NCBI RefSeq assembly: GCF_014202115.1
Contig: NZ_JACHFW010000012.1
Coordinates: forward strand, 1-64,000
Reading direction: 5' to 3'
Length of the DNA stretch: 64,000 bases
DNA from: Catenibacillus scindens
GTDB taxonomy: Bacteria > Bacillota > Clostridia > Lachnospirales > Lachnospiraceae
The first letter of the stretch is position 1. Each line of letters starts with the position of its first letter. Below the pieces are notes generated by a model. The model made no database searches. It worked only from the letters and a program-made list of their open reading frames with translations, and had not been told where the DNA came from. Position numbers and translations under genes: made by a program. Below, piece after piece: positions 56,024-64,000 of this stretch.

Positions 56024-57463
56024 TTACAAAAAGAAAATTAAGGTATCCAGCAAAAATACCGGAATTAAAATTCCCACGGACCACAACATATATCCAAAGA
56101 ACGACGGCATATTGACACCGTTTTCATCAGAGATGGATTTTACCATGAAGTTGGGGGCGTTTCCTATGTAGGTATTGGCACCCATAAACACAGCTCCGCA
56201 GGAAATTGCTGAAAGAAGGTGAACCGGAACCGTTCCGAGACTGGTGGCAATCCCGCTGGTAAAGCCAAGGGTTCCCGCAGTTGTGAGGAACACAAGGTAT
56301 GTGGGTGTATTATCCAGAAAACTGGATAAAGCGCCGGTAGCCCAGAACAACTGATAAGGCTGGTTTAGACCAAGATTCGGACCAACCTGTTGCAGAAGCA
56401 TCAAAGCTGGCTGCATGGTAATGAAAATACCGATAAAAAGGACGGCAACTTCCTGAATAGCTCCCCATGTAAAGTGGTTTCTTGTCCGTATGTCTTTGGA
56501 CGTTGTTTTAAAGGAAAGAAAAGCCGCCACAAGGATAATAATGATTTCGATCAGTGATGGGAAACTTAAAGATACTTCCCCGAAAATATGTACACCGAGA
56601 ACATTTCCGGCGCTGTCCTGGAAAGCCTTCATTCCCGGAAGCACGCCGCTTAAAATAACGGCGCCGACGATCATGACAAGGAAAATGAGATTGTGCAGCC
56701 CGTCGATGCTGAAACGGGTTCCCGGCTTGCTGATATCCGGTTTCCGGCCTTCTGCGATATCCTTACGGTACATTCTTTTGTCCACATGATAAAAAATGAA
56801 AAGAAGAATGACCATATTAAAGAGCAGGACCGGAAATAGACGCAGGCTCCAGAAGAAGGGAACGCCCCTCATGAATCCCATGAGCAGTGGCGGATCTCCG
56901 ATGGGAGTCAGGATTCCGCCCATATTGGAGACAAGGAAAATGAAGAAAACCATAATGTGAGCTTTTCTTTTTCTCCAGGAGTTCATTTTCAGCACAGGAC
57001 GCACCATAAGCATACTGGCTCCGGTGGTTCCGATACAGCTTGCCAGGATTGTGCCAAGGGCAAGAAGTCCCACGTTGACTCTGGGCGATCCTGCAAAATC
57101 TCCCTCCATAGTGATATTGCCGGATACGCAAAATAGGCCGAACAGCAAAATAATAAATGTTAAATAATCATTGACTGTACATTCCAGCACAGTTTCCACA
57201 GTTTGTCCTGCCCCATAGTAAATGGCGAAAGGAATAATCATAGCCAGAATCCAGAACGCAACCGCCAGGGGTTGATGGGATTCCCACCATTGGCCTTTGA
57301 CCAGGGGCATGATAGCGATACAGAGCAAAAGTCCCGCAAAGGGAATGCAAAGCCAGATGGGTACCGCTGCTTCTTGTGTACTTTCTGCAGCCTGGGCAAA
57401 GGCCGGGCAGGCGAGAAGAAAAATACTGAGAAGAATACCCGCTAAAATAATCTTTTTTTTCAA
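56024..57463 (-). CDS. sodium/proton antiporter, NhaD/CitMHS type, 479 aa
   Basis: Starting at TTG (57463), which has GGAGG eight bases upstream, gives a clean signal peptide (MKKKIILAGILLSIFLLACPAFAQA). The rest is a set of about 11-13 membrane helices typical of the citrate/Na+ ion-transporter superfamily, with the family's GGILTPIGDPPLLMGFM and SSFLDNTPTYLVFL. The signal peptide is known in some antiporters of this type. A longer frame from 57631 is rejected. Confidence 0.85.
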   Translation of the reverse strand: MKKKIILAGILLSIFLLACPAFAQAAESTQEAAVPIWLCIPFAGLLLCIAIMPLVKGQWWESHQPLAVAFWILAMIIPFAIYYGAGQTVETVLECTVNDYLTFIILLFGLFCVSGNITMEGDFAGSPRVNVGLLALGTILASCIGTTGASMLMVRPVLKMNSWRKRKAHIMVFFIFLVSNMGGILTPIGDPPLLMGFMRGVPFFWSLRLFPVLLFNMVILLFIFYHVDKRMYRKDIAEGRKPDISKPGTRFSIDGLHNLIFLVMIVGAVILSGVLPGMKAFQDSAGNVLGVHIFGEVSLSFPSLIEIIIILVAAFLSFKTTSKDIRTRNHFTWGAIQEVAVLFIGIFITMQPALMLLQQVGPNLGLNQPYQLFWATGALSSFLDNTPTYLVFLTTAGTLGFTSGIATSLGTVPVHLLSAISCGAVFMGANTYIGNAPNFMVKSISDENGVNMPSFFGYMLWSVGILIPVFLLDTLIFFL

Positions 57464-57740
57464 ATCTGTCACCTCCATAGTTGTAAAAACAGTTCCTCCC
57501 TCTCCATTGTTTGATGGATGAACTTTGACATTAAAATTATAACGCTGAAAATAGTCAAAAGCAACAATACTATGGGAAAATCCCTCCATTTTTTTTGACG
57601 ATTTAGACAGGCAGTGATAAAGCGGTGACATCTACAAAGATTTTATGATGCACATGAAAATTGTTTCTTTTATAGCGACTAAATGTAAAAAAAACAGAAA
57701 AATATTAGAAATTATGCCAATAGTAATGACAAAATAAATA

Positions 57741-57749
57741 TGATATAAT
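57741..57749 (+). promoter_or_regulatory. extended -10 promoter of the 87-aa membrane protein
   Basis: TGATATAAT (TATAAT 57744-57749) lies 50 bases before the start at 57800. The rest of 57464-57799 is a divergent control region between antiporter and this gene, with no further element I can support. Confidence 0.5.
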
Positions 57750-57799
57750 CATATACAGATAAAATAAGAGGGAGAGTTGTTGGAGAGAGGGGGATCACA

Positions 57800-58063
57800 A
57801 TGAAAAGAAGTATTATAAAAATCGTTCTGATCTTGATCGCTGTGCTGTACATTATCGGCATTATATGTGTGCCTTTTATGGAGCCGCTGAGATTTAATGT
57901 ATTTGCCTGGATCATATTTGCCGTGTATCTGCTGTGCGCTATTTTTATCTGCGGTCTTTTAGGGAATAAGAATAAGCAGTATGGGGCGACCGATGAAGAA
58001 AAGAAGGAAGGAAAGATTTCTCAGGAATTGCTGAAAGAGCGTAATAAGTGGTTTATGGGATAG
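57800..58063 (+). CDS. small membrane protein, 87 aa
   Basis: Two predicted membrane helices (residues about 5-30 and 33-55), then a charged tail (TDEEKKEGKISQELLKERNKWFMG). A GGGGG site precedes ATG. No recognised family; a regulator or chaperone role cannot be excluded. Confidence 0.7.
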   Translation: MKRSIIKIVLILIAVLYIIGIICVPFMEPLRFNVFAWIIFAVYLLCAIFICGLLGNKNKQYGATDEEKKEGKISQELLKERNKWFMG

Positions 58064-58091
58064 GGTATAATAAACGAAGCGAAGGAGAACT

Positions 58092-58253
58092 TTGAGGTTT
58101 AAGATTATTTATGAAAAAGAAGCTGCTAAACATATAAATAAAATAGATAAAGAGGAACAACTATTGACTGATGAAATTGAAGCCATACGCCGTGCTAATG
58201 AGAGTATAGAAAAATATGGTACTGTCGATCATAATGCAATAGATTGGGATTAA
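58092..58253 (+). CDS. small ORF, possible toxin-antitoxin remnant, 53 aa
   Basis: A frame starting at TTG with AAGGAG four bases upstream encodes a peptide beginning FKIIYEKEAAKHINKIDK, which looks like the start of RelE/ParE toxins, followed by EAIRRANESIEKYGTVDHNAIDWD, typical of an antitoxin tail. A terminator follows directly. This looks like fused ends of a toxin-antitoxin pair after an internal deletion, but neither half can be proved from sequence alone. Confidence 0.45.
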   Translation: MRFKIIYEKEAAKHINKIDKEEQLLTDEIEAIRRANESIEKYGTVDHNAIDWD

Positions 58254-58258
58254 GCCCC

Positions 58259-58304
58259 AAAAATCGCTGCACCCCGGTAAATACAAGGGACGCAGCGATT
58301 TTTT
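58259..58304 (+). terminator. intrinsic terminator
   Basis: AAAAATCGCTGC (58259-58270) and GCAGCGATTTTTT (58292-58304) with a long loop. Ends the small ORF and, in the other direction, the broken GNAT gene. Confidence 0.85.
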
Positions 58305-58314
58305 CGGCGCTTCA

Positions 58315-58542
58315 TTACTTAACCGGATACATCATTTTTAATCGTTGAGCTTCATTGGCATTAAAACCAAACTTCTGATAAAATGGTATTTTATCCTTGT
58401 CGAAAATAGATATCCGAAATAATGTATGCTCCATTGCAAGTTTTGTTTGTGTCAATGAAGGTCCTGGTCCCCATACTGTCTCCCATAAAAGTATAAATTC
58501 TTCGGCACTTAGTTCATTGTATTTGATAGTGTATTTATTCAT
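58315..58542 (-). pseudogene. GNAT acetyltransferase with internal deletion
   Basis: The N-terminus (YNELSAEEFILLWETVWGPGPS, LAMEHTLFRISIFD) and the C-terminus (KDKIPFYQKFGFNANEAQRLKMMY) match a common GNAT protein, but the roughly 70 residues between them, including the acetyl-CoA loop, are missing with the frame kept. Start and ribosome site are intact. The shortened 75-residue product cannot be active. Confidence 0.75.
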
Positions 58543-58546
58543 GTCG

Positions 58547-58838
58547 CTACTCCCTCTCTTTAGAAATCAATTCTTCTTTGTCAATCAGATGATCAAAGTA
58601 AAGCTCGACAGTATTAAATACTTTGTCATTTGCAACACCGCCAATGACAATATCGTAATCTGTTGTATCATTTCCAGTTCTACATTTTAGAATAAAATCA
58701 AGCCATTTTTCAGAGTAGCTGTCAAAATTTAGAACTTTAAGTTTCTTACAGGCTGCTTCGTCGAAGTCGTAACGGGATACAACTCCATTTTTTCCCCGGC
58801 GTTTGGATTTACTGATAGGAGCCATGATAAACAATCAT
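58547..58838 (-). pseudogene. DUF3990 protein with deleted catalytic segment
   Basis: At 58838 an ATG overlapping the upstream stop starts the family N-terminus (MIVYHGSY), but that frame stops after one more residue. The C-terminal half (KRRGKNGVVSRYDFDEAAC to VELYFDHL) continues in another frame, which can be read from an upstream TTG. The segment that normally carries the DFG-GFYxT-type motif is absent. DUF3990 resembles ADP-ribosyltransferase-like toxins in my recollection. The gene is inactive as it stands. Confidence 0.75.
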
Positions 58839-59074
58839 AACTGGATTCCCCTTTCCTCCATTAAGCTGATAATATCATCCAGGATATAGTCTTTACTTTG
58901 GGTATGCAGCATCTCATACTCCGGTATAATGTAGCTGTTTAGAATATCACTTTTTTCAGTCAATGCCTGATAAACTTCTTCAGCATTTTTCCCAAATCTA
59001 GCGGCAATATTTTCAATACAGAAAACGGCAAATTCCAGTTCATCTGTATTTTTAATGCTGGCACTGTTTAACAT
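58835..59074 (-). CDS. DUF3791 family protein, 79 aa
   Basis: DUF3791 pattern (DELEFAVFCIENIAARFGKNAEEVYQAL, then ILNSYIIPEYEMLHTQSKDYILDDI). In many genomes it precedes a DUF3990 gene with stop-start overlap, as here, and the two behave like a toxin-antitoxin or similar pair. The gene itself looks intact. With the DUF3990 partner broken, it is probably an orphan. Confidence 0.85.
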   Translation of the reverse strand: MLNSASIKNTDELEFAVFCIENIAARFGKNAEEVYQALTEKSDILNSYIIPEYEMLHTQSKDYILDDIISLMEERGIQL

Positions 59075-59165
59075 AGCCGTTGCCCCCTGTTTGTCATATT
59101 AAAAATAAATTTTGATTTACGGATATTTGCAAAAATATGGCTCTGAAAGCCGGTTCTTGCATCAT

Positions 59166-59220
59166 CCAAAAGATAGGAACTTTTTGTTCATTATACATTG
59201 GAAGTTCGTGTGGGTTAATC
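59166..59220. repeat. 55-bp imperfect repeat, copy 1
   Basis: 50 of 55 bases match 62121-62175. Both read PKDR-FLFIIHWKFVWVN; four of five differences are synonymous. In copy 1 a frame in the 59112-59327 region continues past it, then a second broken frame (FIIVIFMFLFNGG to ILFLYL) follows. The region 59075-59402 appears to be fragments of a membrane-protein gene. Confidence 0.65.
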
Positions 59221-59402
59221 ATTTATCATTGTTATTTTTATGTTCCTGTTTAATGGCGGAAGAAGAAAAACATTCATTAATATTGCGGGAATACTGTTGG
59301 CGGGTGGACTCCTTACCCTTAATGTGATCTTAACGACTCATAACAAAATTTTCAGCGAATATACATTATTGATCGATATTGTCATTTTGTTTTTATATCT
59401 CT

Positions 59403-60383
59403 AACAAGAAGAGCCTGTATGGAATCCGCAATGTCAGTGACCGGCTTTGCCGGGAGCATGGTCTGTCCGTCATTATTCCCGGAAAGGAAAAGGGGAAAAG
59501 CTAGAAAGAATATCAGGCCACCCGTGAAGGTAAGAGCTGGAAGGAAAAGCTGCGTGTTGTGATGGATTCCTGTATTCGTCAGGCAAAGGATTATGACGAT
59601 TTTCTCCGGCTCATGCAGAAAAACGGTTATGAAATCAAACAGGGCAAATATACTTCCTTCCGCGCTGCCGGACAGCAGCGGTTTACCAGAGGGAAAACCC
59701 TCGGCACAGAGTATACCGAGGAACGGATCAGGGAGCGGATTGCCGGAAGTCCAAAACGGGGCTTTACGGTTCGCAAGGAATCCGAGCTAATCCGGCAGCT
59801 TATTGACCTGCAGAATGACAGCCGGGTACAGGAAAGTGGTGGGTTTGCTCACTGGGCGAAATTGAATAATCTCAAACAGGCTGCAAAGACACTAAATTTC
59901 CTCATGGACAATAACCTGACTTCCCACGCGGAACTGATCGCCAAGATCAAAGAGTTGTCGGCAGCCAGCGAGCAGGCCGCCGGTTCCGTCAAGGAGCTGG
60001 AAAAGAAATTAAATCACATGGCGGTTATACTGAAACAGCTCAATGCTTACCGGCAGACGCGGCCAGTCTATGAGGCGTACCAGAAGGCAAAGGACAAAGA
60101 GGGATTTTCTAAGCAGCACCAAGCAGAATTGATTATCTATGAGGCCACTGTCAAAAACTTAAATGCGCTGAAAACAGATGGAAAGAAACTTCCACCCTAC
60201 AAGGAGCTGCGGAAACAGTATGAGCAGATAACAGCGGAAAAGGATAAACTGTATCAGGAATACCGGAAACTGAATCAGAAAGTCCGGCAGCATGAAACTG
60301 TCCGGGCAAATCTGGAACAGCTCATCCGGCCGGAGCCGGAAAAAGACCGGGGCAAAGAAAAAGAATCTTCCATCCAGATTTGA
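59403..60383 (+). pseudogene. relaxase (mobilisation nuclease) C-terminal remnant
   Basis: The frame from 59403 reads NKKSLYGIRNVSDRLCREHGLSVI, matching the middle of element-encoded relaxases, then a TAG at 59502-59504 interrupts GKS-KEYQATREGKSW. The remaining 274 codons continue with GYEIKQGKYTSFRAAGQQRFTRGKTLG and a coiled-coil C-terminal tail. The N-terminal catalytic domain is missing. It marks a dead mobilisable element. Confidence 0.85.
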
Positions 60384-60490
60384 CAGGTATAAATCTGCAA
60401 AAATCGGCCATAATAAAACCATCAAGGATATGTACAAACTTGATACCGTATATTATAATAGTGTCAAGTTATAACAAGAGAGGTGATGTT

Positions 60491-61084
60491 ATGACCGATT
60501 TAGATTCTTTGAAAAAACTTGTCAGAGAAAATGGCTATCTATATACGAAAGACGTAACCAGCGCAGGGATTCGCCGAGAACAGCTTAAAAAATATCTGGA
60601 TGAAGGCAGTCTGATCCGGGAAAGCCGGGGAATCTATTCCTTTGCGGACAGTATCAATGACGAATTTGTATTGCTGCAGAGCAGATGTAAAAAAGGGGTT
60701 TTCTCTTATGGAACAGCATTATATTTTCATGGCCTGTCTGACCGTTTCCCACAGATGGTTTCCATGACAGTGCCAAAGACCTATAATGTATTTTATCTAA
60801 AGGAAGAATTGTTTCATGTAGAGTTCCACCGGATCAAGCCGTCCTTATGGAGCATTGGAATGATGGAGATGGTCTCACCGCAAGGCGGAAAAATCATGGT
60901 CTATGACAGAGAACGGTGTATCTGTGATATGATACGGAGCCGCAAACAGGCAGACCCACAGGTTTTTAGCCAAGCGGTGAAAGGATATTTTGCTTCCAAA
61001 GAGCGTGACAACATCCGACTGATGGAATATGCCAAGAAATTTCACATTGAGGAAAAAGTACAAGAGTATATGGAGATATTATGA
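60491..61084 (+). CDS. AbiEi-family antitoxin, 197 aa
   Basis: N-terminal winged helix (LVRENGYLYTKDVTSAGIRREQLKKYLDEGSLIRESRGIY, in part) and C-terminal domain (CKKGVFSYGTALYFHGLSDRFP, YDRERCICDMIRSR) match AbiEi antitoxins of type IV systems. The start at 60491 has AGAGGTGATGTT upstream. It overlaps the AbiEii start by ATGA. Its toxin partner is truncated, see next entry. Confidence 0.9.
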   Translation: MTDLDSLKKLVRENGYLYTKDVTSAGIRREQLKKYLDEGSLIRESRGIYSFADSINDEFVLLQSRCKKGVFSYGTALYFHGLSDRFPQMVSMTVPKTYNVFYLKEELFHVEFHRIKPSLWSIGMMEMVSPQGGKIMVYDRERCICDMIRSRKQADPQVFSQAVKGYFASKERDNIRLMEYAKKFHIEEKVQEYMEIL

Positions 61085-61614
61085 TGAAAACACCAGAACA
61101 ACTAAAAGGAGCCATTCGCAATCTGGCAAAGAAGAAAGGAATCCATGCACAGGAAGTCCTGCAGATTTTTATGTTTGAACGTATCATTGAACGTCTTTCT
61201 GTTTCCCCGTACAAGGACAGATTTATTTTAAAAGGCGGGCTGTTGATTTCCGCCATCCTCCGGTATGTCAGGCTGCCTGATCTGCTAATGGAGTATGGGG
61301 ACTCCACCGTAGTTGCCGGGAATCAAAGGAAGCTGCTTGAACGCTACAGCCGGATACCTCTCCTGATACTGGATGAGTGGCTGGTGTCTGACATATCGGA
61401 TGCGGAACTCCACTTCCTGTTTGAACTTATGGAAAGGCGCTCGGATACAACCTCTACCATCTTCTGTACACAATACCGCAAGGATGACTGGGTGAAACGT
61501 CTGGGCGAAGGAGTACGGGCAGAAGCGATTGTAGACCGTTACGCATACACAGCCTTCTGGATTGAAACTGGCAGCACCAATATGAGGGAATACTGTGCCA
61601 AGCATAAAAGGTAA
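61084..61614 (+). pseudogene. AbiEii-IstB chimera
   Basis: Residues 1-59 match the N-terminus of AbiEii nucleotidyltransferase toxins (TPEQLKGAIRNLAKKKG, FILKGGLLISAI). From about residue 60 the protein becomes the C-terminal half of an IS21-type IstB helper ATPase (RYVRLPDLL, PLLILDEWLVSDISD, ELMERRSDTTSTIFCTQY). The AbiEii active site (the D-x-D region) is lost. An IS21 insertion followed by deletion would give this in-frame fusion at about 61258. It is unlikely to work as a toxin. Confidence 0.8.
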
Positions 61615-61820
61615 AAAACACACCGGTGGATCCCAAAAGCGTATTGCTGGGTCTGTGAGAAAAATCAGTGGGTCTGAGCAAAGCTCAGACCCGGATCCCT
61701 TGGCGTGAAATAATCAACGATTCTTAATTATCTTTAGATAACGATTTACAGTATCACTTTTTTCTTCTCTTATACAGTATTATATAAGAAAATCAGGGTG
61801 GTAATTTGGAGGTGTGTTTA

Positions 61821-62087
61821 ATGAAACCCCAAAATTGTCGAAAAATAATAAATGGGCTTGCTTTAATAGGAATGGGAATGGTTTTTTTATCATATATTCC
61901 ATTTTTAAGTTCAATTCATAGAGAAATGATTTTTGTGGCCACATTTCTTGTGGTCGGTGACGTTATCTTTGGATTTATTTTTTTACGATGTCCACACTGT
62001 AAAAAATTATTAAATTTTAAGTGGTCATCACAAAGTATTTGTCATAATTGCGGAGAAAAATTAGATGATGATAGCTTGAAATCATAA
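61821..62087 (+). CDS. small membrane protein with zinc ribbon, 88 aa
   Basis: ATG at 61821 has GGAGG eight bases upstream. Two membrane helices (about residues 10-30 and 36-55) are followed by two Cys pairs (CPHCKK, CHNCGEK), a four-Cys zinc ribbon. Unknown family. The position inside a region of remnants leaves open whether it is functional. Confidence 0.65.
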   Translation: MKPQNCRKIINGLALIGMGMVFLSYIPFLSSIHREMIFVATFLVVGDVIFGFIFLRCPHCKKLLNFKWSSQSICHNCGEKLDDDSLKS

Positions 62088-62120
62088 ACTTGAAGACTGC
62101 AAAACATTATTTTTCAATTT

Positions 62121-62175
62121 CCAAAAGACAGGTACTTCTTGTTCATTATACATTGGAAGTTTGTGTGGGTCAATC
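62121..62175. repeat. 55-bp imperfect repeat, copy 2
   Basis: 50 of 55 bases match 59166-59220. It lies in a 340-base gap (62088-62427) without a gene; the short reading frame ends about 40 bases later. The rest of the gap has only an AT-rich stretch and a GC-rich stretch. Confidence 0.65.
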
Positions 62176-62427
62176 TATTCAGAGGGCTTGTGGGATGGCC
62201 TGAAAATCTGTTGAAGTTATTTTAATATATTGAGTTTGCCATTTTTCCTTAGTTTGAAATGTAGAAAAATCCTATGGATTTTCATCAAATTGTGTCAATA
62301 GAAAGAACGTATACGACATGATAAAATAAAAAGTAACAGATCAGCCCGCGCCTACGCTGTGCCGCACTTGCGCACTGCTCCGGAAAATGGGTTAAGGAAC
62401 AAATGTTTTTAAGGGGGGATAATGGCT

Positions 62428-63495
62428 ATGAAGAAATATAAAAAAGTGATATGGATTGTATTATTCATCTTCACTCTGTCAGGATGTTCTCATTCTGCCC
62501 ATGGGCAGCTTTACTGCACTTCAAACCAGCACGGGAATGTCATACTTAATGACAACTCTTTGATATTATTATCGGGAAACGATCTTGTTTCCATTCATCT
62601 TTCATCCAATCCCACCCTGGAAATTCTGGAAAATACCCATTGGCCGTGGACTACCTCTATTGGTGAAGTGAATGGAATTTTATATGGAGTCTATAATAAC
62701 AATGGACTTGTTGAAATTAAAGAAATGTCTTTAACAAATCCCTTCGAAGATTCCATGAAAGCACGCATTATCACAGGGATGTTAGAACAGGGAAATTTCT
62801 TTTTTCATGATGGATTTTTTTATTTTATAATGGCAGAAAATGAACAGGTTTATTTGGCCAGAGCAGACCTGGAAAATATTGATCATACAGATATTCTCCG
62901 GGCGGACTCGGCAGAAATTGAAAAACTTTGCGCAGTTTCCGATTCGGAACAAAGTGTTTCTCAAATACATATCCGTGTCTGTGACAATAAAATTATGATC
63001 CATGGCGTAGTGCATACAATAAATGAATATTATCACACCATTTCTATTTACGATCCGGACACAAAGGTTCTGGAGACTTTACCGATAACATCTTTACGTC
63101 GTATGGCCGGAACAACAGAAAAAATATGTTCGGTCAATCGCCAGGGAGCCATTGAGGTCTATGATATTAAAAATCAACAGACGGATTTAACCTTTTGTCC
63201 GAGATCCTATAATAAAAGCGGTGACTATTTGGATTTGTCCTGCGACAACAATTTTATTTATGTTTCATACACTCAGCCTGTCAATACTTCTTCAGAATCC
63301 TATTGCACTGAAATCTACGACTACCAGGGAAATTACATCACCGAAATATCTACGGTAAATGACAGCCGTTATATATGCAGTACCAGGGACTATATTTTAT
63401 TAGGAAAGCTGATGTCTCCCCCATTAGAAGCAGAAGAATTTTACCTTATAAGAAAATCAGATTTTAAACAGACAACCGTTCCAATATACTCATAA
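62428..63495 (+). CDS. lipoprotein, WD40/PQQ-like, 355 aa
   Basis: A lipoprotein signal (LFIFTLSGC) is followed by a mature region with repeated beta-strand units (for example LARADLENIDHTDIL, GTTEKICSVNRQGAIEVYDI) that suggests a propeller fold, but not a named family. ATG at 62428 fits the GGGGGG site better than ATG at 62422. Likely exported and attached to the membrane. The gene sits between the remnant region and the aldehyde dehydrogenase. Confidence 0.75.
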   Translation: MKKYKKVIWIVLFIFTLSGCSHSAHGQLYCTSNQHGNVILNDNSLILLSGNDLVSIHLSSNPTLEILENTHWPWTTSIGEVNGILYGVYNNNGLVEIKEMSLTNPFEDSMKARIITGMLEQGNFFFHDGFFYFIMAENEQVYLARADLENIDHTDILRADSAEIEKLCAVSDSEQSVSQIHIRVCDNKIMIHGVVHTINEYYHTISIYDPDTKVLETLPITSLRRMAGTTEKICSVNRQGAIEVYDIKNQQTDLTFCPRSYNKSGDYLDLSCDNNFIYVSYTQPVNTSSESYCTEIYDYQGNYITEISTVNDSRYICSTRDYILLGKLMSPPLEAEEFYLIRKSDFKQTTVPIYS

Positions 63496-63638
63496 CATAA
63501 TTTATATCTATGCGGATCTGCGTTGAAAATAGGTCAGTAACTTACATCAAAAGAAGGACATTAATATGACAAAGTACTGGAATAAGAATTGTATATAGGC
63601 GTGAAAGAAAGATCAAGATATTTGCGTAGGACTAATCA

Positions 63639-63689
63639 TGTCAAAATATTAACAATATTTTGACAATTTTTATACAAAGTTTCTTTAAT
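63639..63689 (+). promoter_or_regulatory. 27-bp palindrome overlapping a promoter of the aldehyde dehydrogenase gene
   Basis: TGTCAAAATATT (63639-63650) and AATATTTTGACA (63654-63665) form a perfect 12-bp inverted repeat with a 3-base centre. Its right arm contains TTGACA (63660-63665), and TTTAAT (63684-63689) lies 18 bases on, forming a good -35/-10 pair. The gene starts 140 bases downstream. A repressor at this site would block the promoter. The rest of 63496-63828 is AT-rich and shows no other supportable element. Confidence 0.65.
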
Positions 63690-63828
63690 CAGAAATTATA
63701 AAGATAATACTGAAAATTTTCCTTTATAATGCGGAAATATTTAATTTGATTTATATTTGCGTGAAGATTTATACTTTAATCATTCAATGTGCGTTTCTTT
63801 AAAGTACAGTTATATGAGGAGGTAAATC

Positions 63829-64000
63829 ATGGAATTTTTCAAAACTTACAGTTCATTTATTGGAGGAAAATTTATTGATCCGGAGCAGGGAAAGATCCGG
63901 AAAGATTGTAACCCGTCCAACGGGGAACTTCTGGCGGAGCTTAGTTTTTCCGACGCGTCTGTGTTAGATACAGTTGTGGACACCGCAAGAACCGCTTATG
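63829..64000 (+). CDS. aldehyde dehydrogenase family protein (partial)
   Basis: Only the first 57 codons are in the window. The start is ATG at 63829 after GAGGAGG. The peptide FIGGKFIDPEQGKIRKDCNPSNGELLAEL matches the N-terminus of NAD(P)-dependent aldehyde dehydrogenases. The catalytic region lies outside. The palindromic promoter suggests controlled expression. Confidence 0.8.
   Translation, partial: MEFFKTYSSFIGGKFIDPEQGKIRKDCNPSNGELLAELSFSDASVLDTVVDTARTAY

Noticed and set aside
59112-59327. + strand frame of 71 codons over the 55-bp repeat as a real gene
   Set aside because: The sequence shifts from one plausible frame to another just after the repeat, so it is a degraded fragment.
62400-62415. 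GAACAAATGTTT as a second LexA-like site
   Set aside because: Only the half-sites match, with mismatches at both flanking positions; weaker than the argS site and could arise by chance in AT-rich DNA.

Overview
The window looks like a chromosome segment from a low-to-mid G+C Firmicute, most likely Clostridia, family Lachnospiraceae. The evidence is the canonical origin block (rsmG-mnmG-mnmE-jag-yidC-yidD-rnpA-rpmH / dnaA-dnaN-yaaA-recF-gyrB-gyrA), a soj/spo0J pair with three perfect parS sites, and lineage-typical families such as DUF3881 and DUF4446. No tools were run; family calls rest on motifs and protein features read by eye.

Region 1 (about 0.07-21.4 kb) is an accessory island built around a TerY-P-like phosphorylation triad: a vWA protein, a PP2C phosphatase and a Ser/Thr-type kinase with a zinc ribbon. 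The triad leads one long leftward operon that continues with an Upf1/Dna2-like SF1 helicase, a winged-helix protein with a HEPN-like motif, a coiled-coil McrB-like AAA+ GTPase/ATPase, a DUF2357-like McrB partner, a MYG1-like DHH phosphoesterase, and a coiled-coil protein with a possible HicA-like tail. Two WYL-domain proteins are transcribed divergently, with an unusual nested palindrome between them and the operon. A 15-base motif recurs upstream of three or four genes of the island. This is the best candidate for an incompletely described defence or stress system.

Region 2 (21.8-28.2 kb) has two housekeeping-like genes (UPF0178, MmcQ/YjbR). They are followed by the replication/partition end of an integrative element (RepA_N initiator, parB-parA-parB) that abuts an intact tRNA-Arg(CCT). 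Two further 5' half-copies of tRNA-Arg lie beyond it, all breaking just after the same 11-base anticodon core.

Region 3 (28.2-52 kb) is the core chromosome: DUF3881, a degenerate alpha/beta hydrolase, argS behind a LexA-like site, parS-soj-spo0J, the tRNA/rRNA-modification and membrane-insertion genes, a bipartite oriC with DnaA boxes on both sides of dnaA, and the gyrase operon, with a small palindromic repeat family around gyrA.

Region 4 (52-64 kb) is mixed: an amidohydrolase, a frameshifted lipoprotein, an ABM-domain protein, a cytidylate-kinase-like protein and an NhaD/CitMHS-type antiporter. After these comes a scrap heap of broken accessory genes: a GNAT with an internal deletion, a DUF3791/DUF3990 pair with a deleted catalytic segment, a relaxase remnant, an AbiEi with an AbiEii-IstB chimera, and an imperfect 55-bp repeat at the edges. 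It ends with a lipoprotein and the start of an aldehyde dehydrogenase gene behind a 27-bp palindromic operator.
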